NCBI RefSeq assembly: GCF_003325475.1
Contig: NZ_CP029495.1
Location: forward strand, 372,001 to 436,000
Length of the DNA stretch: 64,000 bases
Direction of reading: 5' to 3'
Origin: Chromobacterium phragmitis
GTDB taxonomy: Bacteria > Pseudomonadota > Gammaproteobacteria > Burkholderiales > Chromobacteriaceae
Shown here one piece after another: positions 55,480-64,000 of the stretch. Both the position numbers and the translations under genes were made by a program. How positions within the stretch are numbered: the stretch's first letter is position 1; each line of letters starts with the position of its first letter. The notes beneath the pieces were generated by a model, which saw nothing but the letters and a program-made list of their open reading frames with translations, did not search any database and was not told where the DNA came from.

Positions 55480-56376
55480 TCAGGAATGAGGGAGTTGCAA
55501 GGGGCCGGCCGGCACCCTGCTTAATGACCAATTCGCCACCGCCCAGCGCCACAGCTCGTCCAAGCCGGCGCAATCGGCCGGAGGCGCGTGGCCCAACAGC
55601 GCCAACGCGGTGCCGAGCTGGCTTGCGGCGGCATCCGCCGATATGGCCGGCGCCAGCGTCTGCTTGGACAACTTTTCGCCAGCGGCATTGGTCAACACCG
55701 GCAGATGGCAATAGCCTGGCGCGGATAGGCCCAAGGCCTCATATACGGCCAATTGCCGCGGCGTGGACACCAGCAGGTCCGAGCCGCGCACGATGTCAGT
55801 GACGCCCTGATCGGCGTCATCCACCACCACCGCGAGTTGATAGGCCCAGAAGCCGTCGGCGCGCAGCAACACGAAATCGCCGATGTCGCGCGCCAGGTCC
55901 TGCCGGTACGCGCCCTGCAGCCGGTCGTCCACCACCCGCTCCCCTTCGGCCACGGCCAAGCGCCAGGCCCGGCCCTCGCGGCCGCCGGGACAGCCGCGCC
56001 GGCAGGTGCCCGGGTAAACGTAGCCGTCCAGGCCGCGGCGCGCCAACGCAGCGATTTCCTTGCGGGTGCAGCAGCAGGCGTAGGCTTGGCCAGATGCGGC
56101 CAACCGTTCCAGCGCGGCGCGGTACAAGCCATGGCGACGACTCTGGTACGCCACCTCGCCGTCCCACTCGAAGCCGAAAGCCTCCAGCGTGCGCAGGATG
56201 TCGTCGGCCGCGCCCGGCACTTCGCGCGGCGGGTCGAGATCCTCCATGCGCAGCAGCCACTGGCCGCCGCGGCTTCGCGCCTCCAGATAGCTGCCGACAG
56301 CAGTGCTGAGCGAGCCCGCGTGTAGCAGGCCAGTGGGGCTGGGGGCGAAACGGCCCCGATAGAGCGCATTGGACAT
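55480..56376 (-). CDS. gluQ: Glutamyl-Q tRNA(Asp) synthetase
   Basis: GluQ (YadB) glutamylates queuosine at the wobble base of tRNA-Asp. The 298-residue protein is a truncated glutamyl-tRNA synthetase: RGRFAPSPTGLLHAGSLSTA (HIGH-like HAGS), a Cys cluster CCCTRKEI and YVYPGTCRRGC for zinc, and EKLSKQTLA (KMSKS-like). It lacks the anticodon-binding domain, which distinguishes it from GltX. The start at 56376 matches the family; the longer frame is non-homologous. Confidence 0.94.
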   Translation of the reverse strand: MSNALYRGRFAPSPTGLLHAGSLSTAVGSYLEARSRGGQWLLRMEDLDPPREVPGAADDILRTLEAFGFEWDGEVAYQSRRHGLYRAALERLAASGQAYACCCTRKEIAALARRGLDGYVYPGTCRRGCPGGREGRAWRLAVAEGERVVDDRLQGAYRQDLARDIGDFVLLRADGFWAYQLAVVVDDADQGVTDIVRGSDLLVSTPRQLAVYEALGLSAPGYCHLPVLTNAAGEKLSKQTLAPAISADAAASQLGTALALLGHAPPADCAGLDELWRWAVANWSLSRVPAGPLQLPHS

Positions 56377-56468
56377 CTTGAGGATTTTGCCGGAGCGTCG
56401 AACGGGCGAATTATCGCTAAAATAACGACTATCCCGAATCACGATCCAGCCTTACTGAGGATACAAGA

Positions 56469-56792
56469 ATGGCGTACGTTGTAACCGATGCCTGTATCAA
56501 ATGCAAATACACCGACTGCGTGGAGGTCTGCCCGGTGGACTGCTTCCGCGAGGGGCCCAACTTTTTGGCGATCGACCCTGACGAGTGCATAGACTGCTCG
56601 CTGTGTGTGGCAGAGTGTCCGGTCGGCGCCATCTATCCCGAGGACGATGTGCCCAAGGGGCAAGAGGCGTTCATCCCTCTTAATGCCGAGCTGGCCCGGA
56701 ATTGGCCCAGCATCGTGGAGCGCATCGATCCACTGCCCGACCACGCGGATTGGGCCGACGTGAAAGACAAGCTGAAATATCTGGAACGATAA
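56469..56792 (+). CDS. fdxA: 7Fe-8S ferredoxin
   Basis: A 107-residue ferredoxin with a [3Fe-4S]/[4Fe-4S] cluster pair. Ligands are in ACIKCKYTDCVEVCPVDCF and ECIDCSLCVAECPVGAIY. The long C-terminus (PDHADWADVKDKLKYLER) is typical of the FdxA/Azotobacter FdI-type family. A GAGGA ribosome-site-like sequence lies upstream. It is divergent from gluQ and convergent with cheD. Confidence 0.95.
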   Translation: MAYVVTDACIKCKYTDCVEVCPVDCFREGPNFLAIDPDECIDCSLCVAECPVGAIYPEDDVPKGQEAFIPLNAELARNWPSIVERIDPLPDHADWADVKDKLKYLER

Positions 56793-56807
56793 GCCTCTTC
56801 CCCCTCC

Positions 56808-56843
56808 CGCGAACAAGGCGACGCATGCGTCGCCTTGTTCGCG
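56808..56843. repeat. 36-bp perfect palindrome between fdxA and cheD
   Basis: Two 18-bp halves (56808-56825 and 56826-56843) are exact reverse complements, with no spacer. It lies between convergent fdxA and cheD, where transcripts could fold into a strong stem. There is no T-run on either side, so it is not a standard intrinsic terminator, although bidirectional termination remains possible. Confidence 0.8.
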
Positions 56844-56857
56844 TCCGCGGTCTGGGC

Positions 56858-57463
56858 TCAGATGAACAGATCGATATCCCCTGTCTTGGACGCCTCGCCC
56901 TGATCGATGATGCGCCCACGGTATGGTTGCTCCTGCTTGACCGCCGTGCTGTTTCTCTTCATTTTTTTAATCAGCACCTTTCCAGTGGCTGTGAAGAAAT
57001 ACACCTTTCGCGCGCACTCGCCCAGCAAGTCCTCCGCCAAGACTGGAATTTGCTCATTGGAAAGATAGCTGCGGATGAAGTTGGTGTTGCGCTCGCCGAC
57101 GTTCACCACAGTCATGCCCTCCAGCACGTTGCCGGCGCCGAATATCTTGGCTTCCAGCCGATTGCGCATCGCGCCCAGCTTCTGCATGTCGGTGATCAGC
57201 AACTCCATCGCGTTGACGCCGAAACGCGCCGCAGACGCGCCGCTGCCCAGATCCAGCGATCCTTCCGGCAGAAGAAAATGGTTCATGCCCGCCACGCCGG
57301 AGATGCGATCGCTGAGGCACACCGCCACGCAAGATCCCAGCAGCGTCACCAGCAGTCGCGACTGGTTGGTGGCGTGGAATTCGCCGGGGAACACTTTGAC
57401 CGCCATGATCTGGAAATGCTTGTCGTAATAGTGATGGCTGTTCATCCCGTCGACATGGTTCAT
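56858..57463 (-). CDS. cheD: Chemoreceptor glutamine deamidase CheD
   Basis: CheD deamidates receptor glutamines and can assist CheC-type phosphatases. The 201-residue protein has the family core TLLGSCVAVCLSDRISGVAG (nucleophile Cys), MNHFLLPEG (His) and AKIFGAGNVLEGM, and a tail rich in lysine. The start at 57463 overlaps the cheB stop by four bases (ATGA) and has GAAAGGG upstream. It ends the chemotaxis operon. Confidence 0.94.
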   Translation of the reverse strand: MNHVDGMNSHHYYDKHFQIMAVKVFPGEFHATNQSRLLVTLLGSCVAVCLSDRISGVAGMNHFLLPEGSLDLGSGASAARFGVNAMELLITDMQKLGAMRNRLEAKIFGAGNVLEGMTVVNVGERNTNFIRSYLSNEQIPVLAEDLLGECARKVYFFTATGKVLIKKMKRNSTAVKQEQPYRGRIIDQGEASKTGDIDLFI

Positions 57464-58536
57464 GTAATCGCCCTTTCGGCATGATTCTGCAGACACTCGA
57501 CCACCTTTGCCGCCAACCGGCCCAGTGGATGCACATGCATCACCGCGCCAACCTTGAACGCCTCCCTCGGCATGCCATACACCACACAGCTAGCCTCATC
57601 CTGGCCGAAGGTGACCCCGCCGGCCTTGCGCATCTGCAGCATTCCCAACGAGCCATCCTTGCCCATGCCGGTCAGGATCACGCCGACCGCATTCTTTTTC
57701 AGATGCTGGGCCGCCGACTCGAACAGCGGGTCGACGGCTGGCCGATGCCGATTGACCTTCTCCCCTTGGTCCAACGCTATCCTGAACCCGCCCCCCGAGA
57801 CCGGCGCCACCCGCATATGGGAATGGCCCGGGGCGATGTAGGCGACGCCGGCGCAGACCGCCTCCCCATCCTCGGCTTCCTTCACCCTCATCGGACACAG
57901 CCTGTTCAACCTCGCGGCGAAGCTGAAGGTGAAATGCTCCGGCATGTGCTGGACGATCAGGATGGGCGGCCCCTCCGCCGGCATGCCCATCAGGAAATCC
58001 TTGATCGCCTCGGTGCCGCCGGTAGAGGCTCCGACAAACACCAACACGCTCTTTTTCAATACCGAGCCGGCAGGCGGCGGAACGGGAGGCGCCTGGCGAA
58101 AACGCTGGGGCTGCTGCAACTTGGCTGCCGCGGCTGCCCTGAGCTTCTCGCGTATCTCCTCCGCATACTCCTGCATATGCCGCGCCACATCATCCGCCGG
58201 CTTGTGGATGAAATCCACCGCCCCCAGTTCCAGCGCGGTGAGCGTAGCCTCGGAGCCGGTATCCGTCTGTGAGGAAATCATCAGCACAGGCGTCGGACGC
58301 AGCCTCATCAGTCGCCGCAAAAACTCCAGTCCGTCCATCCGCGGCATTTCCACGTCCAGCGTCACGACGTCGGGATCGGTTTCCCTGATCTTCTCTCTGG
58401 CGATGAAGGGGTCGGAGGCGGTCGCCACCACCTCCATGTCTGGCGCTTCGTTGATGATGGCGGTCAACAGACTGCGCACCAGAGCGGAGTCGTCAACCAC
58501 AACCACCCGTATTTTCCTCGCCACGACTGGACTCAT
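57460..58536 (-). CDS. cheB: Protein-glutamate methylesterase CheB
   Basis: A 358-residue two-domain protein that demethylates receptors. The receiver (residues 8-130) has VVVVDDSALVRSLL, phospho-Asp in VTLDVEMPRMDGLEFL, and a Lys in IHKPADD. The methylesterase domain (about 165-350) has the catalytic serine in VGASTGGTEAIKD, His in IVQHMPEHFTFSFA and Asp in TGMGKDGSLGML. It overlaps cheR at ATGA. Confidence 0.96.
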   Translation of the reverse strand: MSPVVARKIRVVVVDDSALVRSLLTAIINEAPDMEVVATASDPFIAREKIRETDPDVVTLDVEMPRMDGLEFLRRLMRLRPTPVLMISSQTDTGSEATLTALELGAVDFIHKPADDVARHMQEYAEEIREKLRAAAAAKLQQPQRFRQAPPVPPPAGSVLKKSVLVFVGASTGGTEAIKDFLMGMPAEGPPILIVQHMPEHFTFSFAARLNRLCPMRVKEAEDGEAVCAGVAYIAPGHSHMRVAPVSGGGFRIALDQGEKVNRHRPAVDPLFESAAQHLKKNAVGVILTGMGKDGSLGMLQMRKAGGVTFGQDEASCVVYGMPREAFKVGAVMHVHPLGRLAAKVVECLQNHAERAIT

Positions 58537-59387
58537 CCCCCTCTCTCCTCATCATTTGGATGCGCCAGCTTGTAGCTTGTCCGGCCGCAACCGACGAAGG
58601 CGTCGGTCAGATGCACTATGTTTTCCGAATGGCCCAGCAATAGCAACCCGTCCGGCTTCAGGCAGGCTGCCATCTTGCCCAGTATCTCCGTCTGGGTGGG
58701 CTTGTCGAAATAAATCATCACATTGCGGCAGAAAATCACGTCGAAGCTGCCGATATCCGGCCAATTCTGCGCCACCAGATTGAACTGAAAAAAGGATACG
58801 GCATCCCGGACCTGCTGCTTGAGACGGATCTTGCCCTCATTGCTGCCCACTCCCCGATCGAAGTATCGGCGCAACAAAGCATCGGACACTTTTTCCGCCC
58901 GCTCCCTGCCATACACGCCCAACGCCGCCTGTTGCAAGACATTGGTGTCGATATCGGAAGCCAGCAATTGAAACGACCCGCCGCCCGGCTCCCTCCATTG
59001 CTCCAGCAGCGTCATGGCGATGGAATACGGCTCCTCGCCGGTGGAGGAGGCCGAGCTCCAAACCCGAAACGTTTCACCGGGCTTCCGATGCTTCCTGGCA
59101 TGCTCGCTCAGGATGTCGAAATGATGCGTCTCGCGGAAAAACGAGGTCAGATTGGTCGTGAGGGCATTGATGAATCCCTGCCACTCCTCGCTCTCCTCGC
59201 TGTGCTGCAGCATGTCCAGATAGTCGGAAAAGCTGCGCAAACCACGAGAGCGGACTCGCTTGGCCAATCGGGCATAGGCCATGTGAGTCTTGGAATCGCT
59301 GAGCGAAATGCCCACCCGCTGGTAAATCATCTCGCGAACCCGCTTAAAGTCGTTGCGGGTGAACTTGAGCTCCGTCCCGTCAGCCAT
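58533..59387 (-). CDS. cheR: Chemotaxis protein methyltransferase CheR
   Basis: A 284-residue SAM-dependent methyltransferase. The N-terminal helical part holds FKRVREMIYQRVGISLSDSK. The catalytic domain starts FRVWSSASSTGEEPYSIAMT, with ASDIDTNVLQQAALGVY and FDVIFCRNVMIYFDKPTQTE. The start is 47 bp past the receptor's stop. Its beta-subdomain probably binds the receptor's C-terminal pentapeptide. Confidence 0.96.
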   Translation of the reverse strand: MADGTELKFTRNDFKRVREMIYQRVGISLSDSKTHMAYARLAKRVRSRGLRSFSDYLDMLQHSEESEEWQGFINALTTNLTSFFRETHHFDILSEHARKHRKPGETFRVWSSASSTGEEPYSIAMTLLEQWREPGGGSFQLLASDIDTNVLQQAALGVYGRERAEKVSDALLRRYFDRGVGSNEGKIRLKQQVRDAVSFFQFNLVAQNWPDIGSFDVIFCRNVMIYFDKPTQTEILGKMAACLKPDGLLLLGHSENIVHLTDAFVGCGRTSYKLAHPNDEERGG

Positions 59388-59434
59388 CCCCCGCCCCCTT
59401 GCCCGCTTCCGCCTATGTCAACCGCGCGAGACGA

Positions 59435-62400
59435 TCAAAATTCCTCCCAGGAACCATCGCCCATGTCCCCCGGTGGGTGGATGGGCTCTATGCTCTTGGG
59501 CTTGACCTGATAGCTGCCCGGATGATGGCCCGCCTTGCCCGCCAAGCCGGCTACGGCTCCATTTTGCTTGGCCATGCTTATGCCCCCGGTCGGATGCGAT
59601 GCGCTCCTCGCCGCGGGAGGCTTGCCGTGTGATGGCTTGTCGTCCAGCTTGAATACCGCCACCGCGTCGGACAGGTATCTCGCCTGCTCTTCCAGCGACT
59701 CCGCCGCCGCTGCCGCCTCCTCCACCAGCGCCGCGTTCTTCTGGGTATTTTCGTCCATCTGGGTCACCGCCAGATTCACCTGCTCGATGCCCGAGCTTTG
59801 TTCCAGCGACGCGGCCGAGATATCGCTCATGATGTCGGCCACGCGACGGATGGAAACCACGATCTCGTTCATCGTGCGACCGGCCTCGTCCACCAGCCGG
59901 CTGCCGGACTCCACCTTGTCCACAGAGTTGCCGATCAGCGACTTGATTTCCTTCGCCGCCGCCGCCGAGCGTTGGGCCAAATTGCGCACTTCGCTCGCCA
60001 CCACCGCGAAGCCGCGGCCTTGCTCTCCTGCGCGAGCGGCTTCTACTGCCGCGTTCAACGCCAGAATGTTTGTCTGGAAAGCGATGCCGTCAATCACGCT
60101 GATGATGTCCACGATCTTCTTCGCGCTTTCATTGATCTCGTTCATCGTCGACACCACGTCGCCCACCACCTTGCCGCCGCGCGCCGCGATGTCCGACGCG
60201 CCGGTGGCCAGCGAATTGGCCTTCTTGGCGTTCTCCGCGTTCTGGCGCACCGTGCTGGTGATCTCCTCCATGCTGGAGGCCGTTTCTTCCAGGCTGGCCG
60301 CTTGTTGTTCGGTTCGGCCGGACAAATTGGAATTGCCCGCCGCGATCTCCTTGGCCGCGGTGTTGATCGCGTCGGTGGAATCCTTGATATTGGCGATGAT
60401 CTCCTTCAGGCGCTCCACCGTGGTGTTGCTGTCCGCCTTCAACTGGCCGAACAGACCATCGTAGTCCGAGCTGATGGTACGCGTCAGGTCGCCGCGGGCC
60501 AGGGCGCCAAGAACATTGGCGATATCGTTCAGACCCTGGCTGGTCACGCCCAGCAGCTGGTTGACGCCCTCGCCCAGCAACCTGAAGAAGCCCTGCTTGC
60601 TCTCCACCTCGATGCGCTTGCCGAACTCGCCTGCCGATGCGGCCCGGACGATTTCCGACACCTCGTGTTCGATTTCCACCTCGGCGGTACGATCCTTCCA
60701 CTCCACCACCGAGCCCAAGCGCTCGCCATCGGAATCGAACACCGGGTTGGCGACGAGGGAGAAAGTCCGTCCCGCCACCTTGATTTCGGCGCGGTAGGTG
60801 GAGCGCAGGTTGGCCAGCAACTCGCGCTGGTGACTGGGGTTCTTGTGGAACTCGTCCATGGTGGAGCCTATCAGCCGGCGCACGTCAAAATTGGGCAGCG
60901 CCTTTCGCAAATCGGCCTCAGCGCCGCGCAGCATGTCGGTCACGCTGTGATTCATGTAGATGATCTTGCGCTCGTTGTCGGCGATCATCACATTGGTAGT
61001 GCAATTGTCCAATGCGCTGCGGATGCGCGCGTTTTCCCCGGCGATCCGGCTTTCCTCGGCCGCGCGGGTCTCCGCTTCGGCCTGCTGGCGCAGCGTTTCG
61101 GTATTGTCCTGCCACTCCACCACCGCACCCAGCCTCTCGCCTTGTGCATTCACGATGGGCGACAGGATCAATCCGAACGTGCGGCCGCCGACCACGATGG
61201 AAGAGCGATGCGTGCTCCTCACCTGCTGCAGCACGCCATGCTGGTAGGACGGATTCTTGTGGAAATCGTCTATCTTGCTGCCCATCAGATTGGATACGGA
61301 GAAGCGCGGAATATCTTTGCGAATGTCGCTCTCCGCCTGGCGGAACATTTCTTGAACCGCCTGGTTGGCGTAAATGATGTGATGGCTTTCATCCGCGATC
61401 ATCACATTGGTGGTGCACACGTCCAGCGCGCTGCGGATGCGCGCGTTTTCCGCCGCCAGCTTGCGCTCCTTCTCCGCCCTCAGGTCGGCCTCGCGCTGCA
61501 GCTTCAGCATATCGGTATTGTCTTGCCACTCCACCACATCGCCCAGCCGTTCTCCCTTGCCGCCGACAATGGGCGTCAGAATCAGGCTGAACGTGCGGCC
61601 GCCGACGGTGATGGACGAGCGGTGGGACTCGCGTACCTGCTGCAGCAAGCCGCGCTGATAAGAAGGGTTCTTGTGAAAATCATCGATATTGCTGCCCAGC
61701 AGACTGCCCACCGAGAAACGCGGAATGTCGCGGCGGATGTCCGCCTCCGCCTGCTGGAACATCTTCAGAACCGACTGATTGGTATAAATGATGTTGTGAT
61801 CTTCGTCCGCGATCATCACATTGGTGGTGCACACGTCCAGCGCGCTGCGAATGCGCGCGTTTTCCGCCGCCGCGCGACGATCGGCCTCCTGCCGCGCCTG
61901 CTCCGCCGATTTCAGCTCCAACTCTCGGGTGGTGTCCAACCACTCGACAACCGAACCCAGCTTGCGGTTCTGGCCATCGCGTATCGGCGTCAACACCAGA
62001 CTGAAAGTGCGTCCACCCACCTTGATGGTGCCGCGGTGAGTGCCGTTCAACTGCTGCAGCACGCCGCGCTGATAGGACGGGTTGCGATGGAAGTTGTCGA
62101 TATTGCTGCCCAGAATCGCCCGCGCCGTAAACTGCGGCAGCTCCTGCCGGATATCAGACTCCGCCTGCTGAAACATATCCAGCACCGCCCGGTTCGCATA
62201 CACCACCTGATGGTTGTCGTCGGCGATCATCACATTGGTGGTGCAAACATCCAGCGCGTTGCGCACCCTCAGGTTTTCCAGCGTATGCGCGACCACCTCG
62301 GCCAAACAGGCGAACATGCTATCCCTGTCGCCAGGGCGCACTGAAAATTCAGTGCGTACCTCGCCCTCTGCCAGTTCCTTCAGCACTGTGGCCAGCAACT

Positions 62401-63070
62401 GCGGATCGCCGCCAAACTGGCGATCCACCGCCCGCCTCAGCATCCACACCATCGCAGCCGCCAGCAACAGCAAAGCGCCGCCCATGCTCAGCAGCTCGTT
62501 GCCTATCGCGCCTGCCGTCGCGCCGGCATCTCCGGCGTCGCCCTTCAACGCCTGCTCGCCTTCATAACGGACATATTGGCCAATAGCCTCCTGATACTTG
62601 AGCGCAGACGGCCACAGCGTGGCGAGCAGATAGCCATGCGCATCGTCGCCGCGCCCTCCCGCCAGCAACTGCCGATAGGACGCGACTTGGTTGCGCAGCG
62701 TCCCGTCCAGATTCCGGGCCGCGTCCAGCCTCGCTTTTCCGTCAGCCGACACATGCGCGGACAGACCGTTCAGCCGGCCTGTCACGCCATCTAACGCATT
62801 ATCCAGCTGTGGTTGGCCAGCTCGCTGCGCCGCCAGGCCTGCATCCGGCAGCAATCCGCCCAGTTGCCGCACCAGTTGCTGCGATGCCTGCTGCGCCTGG
62901 CCCGCCTGCGTCAACTGCCCGATCTGGACAGACTGGCCGCCCGAAAACTCATCCGCCGCGCCCTGCAGGCGATGCAGCTGCGCCTGGGCGAGATACAGCG
63001 CGGCAGCCATCGCCACCATCAACAAGCCCACGCCCAGCGTCAGCTGCTGCTTCAACCTGATGTCGCTCAT
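59435..63070 (-). CDS. Methyl-accepting chemotaxis protein with four tandem PAS domains
   Basis: A 1211-residue chemoreceptor. Two membrane spans (about 11-29 and 193-211) enclose a 160-residue periplasmic helical domain. Four PAS units follow at residues 272, 410, 548 and 686, each containing a close variant of LDVCTTNVMIAD, with an exact 138-residue period. A HAMP-like section (about 805-865) and the signalling domain (about 890-1130, hairpin tip EVRNLAQRSAAAAKEIKSLI) follow. The protein ends in SWEEF, a likely CheR/CheB-binding pentapeptide of the NWETF type. The start at 63070 has GGAG six bases upstream. The ligand is unknown; the repeats suggest cytoplasmic sensing. Confidence 0.93.
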   Translation of the reverse strand: MSDIRLKQQLTLGVGLLMVAMAAALYLAQAQLHRLQGAADEFSGGQSVQIGQLTQAGQAQQASQQLVRQLGGLLPDAGLAAQRAGQPQLDNALDGVTGRLNGLSAHVSADGKARLDAARNLDGTLRNQVASYRQLLAGGRGDDAHGYLLATLWPSALKYQEAIGQYVRYEGEQALKGDAGDAGATAGAIGNELLSMGGALLLLAAAMVWMLRRAVDRQFGGDPQLLATVLKELAEGEVRTEFSVRPGDRDSMFACLAEVVAHTLENLRVRNALDVCTTNVMIADDNHQVVYANRAVLDMFQQAESDIRQELPQFTARAILGSNIDNFHRNPSYQRGVLQQLNGTHRGTIKVGGRTFSLVLTPIRDGQNRKLGSVVEWLDTTRELELKSAEQARQEADRRAAAENARIRSALDVCTTNVMIADEDHNIIYTNQSVLKMFQQAEADIRRDIPRFSVGSLLGSNIDDFHKNPSYQRGLLQQVRESHRSSITVGGRTFSLILTPIVGGKGERLGDVVEWQDNTDMLKLQREADLRAEKERKLAAENARIRSALDVCTTNVMIADESHHIIYANQAVQEMFRQAESDIRKDIPRFSVSNLMGSKIDDFHKNPSYQHGVLQQVRSTHRSSIVVGGRTFGLILSPIVNAQGERLGAVVEWQDNTETLRQQAEAETRAAEESRIAGENARIRSALDNCTTNVMIADNERKIIYMNHSVTDMLRGAEADLRKALPNFDVRRLIGSTMDEFHKNPSHQRELLANLRSTYRAEIKVAGRTFSLVANPVFDSDGERLGSVVEWKDRTAEVEIEHEVSEIVRAASAGEFGKRIEVESKQGFFRLLGEGVNQLLGVTSQGLNDIANVLGALARGDLTRTISSDYDGLFGQLKADSNTTVERLKEIIANIKDSTDAINTAAKEIAAGNSNLSGRTEQQAASLEETASSMEEITSTVRQNAENAKKANSLATGASDIAARGGKVVGDVVSTMNEINESAKKIVDIISVIDGIAFQTNILALNAAVEAARAGEQGRGFAVVASEVRNLAQRSAAAAKEIKSLIGNSVDKVESGSRLVDEAGRTMNEIVVSIRRVADIMSDISAASLEQSSGIEQVNLAVTQMDENTQKNAALVEEAAAAAESLEEQARYLSDAVAVFKLDDKPSHGKPPAARSASHPTGGISMAKQNGAVAGLAGKAGHHPGSYQVKPKSIEPIHPPGDMGDGSWEEF
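60602..62257 (-). repeat. Four internal 414-bp PAS-coding repeats
   Basis: Within the receptor gene four units of exactly 414 bp repeat in tandem. For example, the 21-mer starting GATCATCACATTGGTGGTGC recurs at 62225, 61811 and 61397 (a variant at 60983). The third and second are the most alike, the fourth has diverged most. Such even spacing implies duplication of a 138-residue PAS module. Confidence 0.85.
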
Positions 63071-63097
63071 TCTTCTCTCCCCCACGCTATCCCGGCC

Positions 63098-63595
63098 TCA
63101 GGCTCGGGCGGCTACATCCATCAGCGCCATTTCCTCGCTGCGCATCAGGCGTTCGATATCGACCACGATGATCATCTGCTCCCCGATCGTGCCCAAACCT
63201 TCGATATAGGCGGTGTCGACCGTCGCGCCAAACTCCGGCGGCGCGCGCATCGACTCCTTGTCCAGCTGAATCACATCAGACACGCCATCCACCACGATAC
63301 CCACCGTGCGCTTGCCGATATTGAGGATGATCACTACGGTAAACTCGTTGTACTGCGGCTCTCCCAAACCGAACTTCAACCGCAGGTCAACGATGGGCAC
63401 GATGCTGCCGCGCAGATTGATCACCCCCTTGATGAACTCTGGCGCGTTGGCGATGCGGGTCACTGTGTCGTAACCGCGAATCTCCTGCACCTTGAGGATG
63501 TCCAGGCCATACTCCTCGCTGCCCAGCGTGAACACCAGTAGCTCATGCGCCGCGCCATCCTTGACTTGCGCATCGCTCAGATTGTCCAGTTGCAT
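63098..63595 (-). CDS. cheW: Chemotaxis coupling protein CheW
   Basis: A 165-residue CheW that links receptors to CheA. The SH3-like fold motifs LLVFTLGSEEYGLDILKVQE, APEFIKGVINLRGSIVPIVD and FTVVIILNIGKRTVGIVVDG are clear. It lies between mcp (27 bp away) and cheA (16 bp). Confidence 0.95.
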   Translation of the reverse strand: MQLDNLSDAQVKDGAAHELLVFTLGSEEYGLDILKVQEIRGYDTVTRIANAPEFIKGVINLRGSIVPIVDLRLKFGLGEPQYNEFTVVIILNIGKRTVGIVVDGVSDVIQLDKESMRAPPEFGATVDTAYIEGLGTIGEQMIIVVDIERLMRSEEMALMDVAARA

Positions 63596-63611
63596 ATGGT
63601 TTCTCCGCCTG

Positions 63612-64000
63612 TCATTCGGCGATGGCCACCTGAGCGGCGGCCCCCCGCGCCCCGCTATTGCTGCGGGCGATGGTGGAAATATCCAGGATCAGCGCCACCT
63701 GGCCATCGCCAAGTATCGTGGCACCGGACAAGCCATCCACCTTGCGATAATTGGTTTCCAAGTTTTTCACTACAAACTGCTGCTGGCCTATCAGATCGTC
63801 CACCAATAGCGCCACCCTGATCCCGGATGCCTCAACCACGACCAGAATGCCTTCATCCGCCCTCTGCCTGGCTTTGCCCACATTGAAATACCGGCTCAAC
63901 GCGATGATGGGCAGATACTCGCCGCGGATATGCACCACTTCGCCGCGGCCTGATACCGTCTTGATCGCCCTGGGCTCCGGCTGCATGGACTCCAGAATGA
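63612..64000 (-). CDS. cheA: Chemotaxis histidine kinase CheA, C-terminal fragment
   Basis: The visible 129-codon C-terminus is the CheW-like (P5) domain of CheA: ESMQPEPRAIKTVSGRGEVV, HIRGEYLPIIALSRYF, VEASGIRVALLVDDLIGQQQ and DGLSGATILGDGQVALILDI. The N-terminal Hpt, dimerisation and kinase domains lie off the right edge. It is the first visible gene of the operon cheA-cheW-mcp-cheR-cheB-cheD. Confidence 0.93.
   Translation of the reverse strand, partial: ILESMQPEPRAIKTVSGRGEVVHIRGEYLPIIALSRYFNVGKARQRADEGILVVVEASGIRVALLVDDLIGQQQFVVKNLETNYRKVDGLSGATILGDGQVALILDISTIARSNSGARGAAAQVAIAE

Noticed and set aside
59798..62344. Long open frame antisense to the chemoreceptor
   Set aside because: It mirrors the four PAS repeats of the real gene on the other strand and has no recognisable motif or ribosome site.

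Overview
The window looks like chromosomal DNA of a Chromobacterium-type betaproteobacterium (Neisseriales). It is GC-rich with strong third-position GC. The fab/plsX/rpmF cluster, the gcvTHP operon behind a tandem glycine riboswitch, a Gram-negative general porin, a GH18 chitinase and a lux-box-like element close to the published Chromobacterium CviR site all fit this assignment. It is inferred from gene content; no 16S gene is present. I saw no tRNA, rRNA, CRISPR array, insertion sequence or intact prophage.

Layout. 1-9.4 kb: end of scpB, a GNAT acetyltransferase, miaA, a secreted C70-type cysteine peptidase with an unknown partner, ridA, a trans-sulfuration pair (cystathionine beta-synthase plus a Cys/Met-metabolism PLP enzyme), a methyltransferase and a fatty-acid desaturase. 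9.5-14.2 kb: a YdgA-like protein, bfr and bfd with a candidate Fur box, a Nudix hydrolase, an unknown secreted protein and mnmA. 14.3-20.8 kb: a strange, partly decayed run of solute-binding-protein genes from several families (PstS-like twice, TAXI, ABC_sub_bind) around a broken cyclic-nucleotide-binding/DASS transporter fusion, followed by a GAPDH paralogue with an altered active-site motif and a stray 3TM holin. 20.8-26.4 kb: a YnfM-like exporter with divergent LysR regulator, an SDR, tyrA, a DUF4936 protein and a dicarboxylate/amino-acid symporter.

26.5-37.8 kb is a core-metabolism block: pabC-pabB, then fabF-acpP-fabG-fabD-fabH-plsX-rpmF-yceD on the minus strand and yceF, an RsmI-like methyltransferase and pncB on the plus strand. 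37.9-46.8 kb holds a phosphatidylserine-decarboxylase-like remnant, a DUF2520 protein, a porin, a TetR regulator, an orphan peptide-binding protein, a PAS/GGDEF/EAL protein and a TehB-like methyltransferase. 47.0-51.7 kb is gcvT-gcvH-gcvP with its riboswitch. 52-55 kb has a chitinase with a candidate quorum-sensing operator and an APC permease. gluQ and fdxA follow. The right edge (56.9-64 kb) is a chemotaxis operon, cheA-cheW-mcp-cheR-cheB-cheD, whose receptor carries four PAS units at an exact 138-residue period.

The most unusual items are the decaying multi-binding-protein cluster with its odd GAPDH and holin, the lux-box/chitinase arrangement, the tandem PAS receptor, the secreted cysteine peptidase pair, and a 36-bp perfect palindrome between fdxA and cheD.
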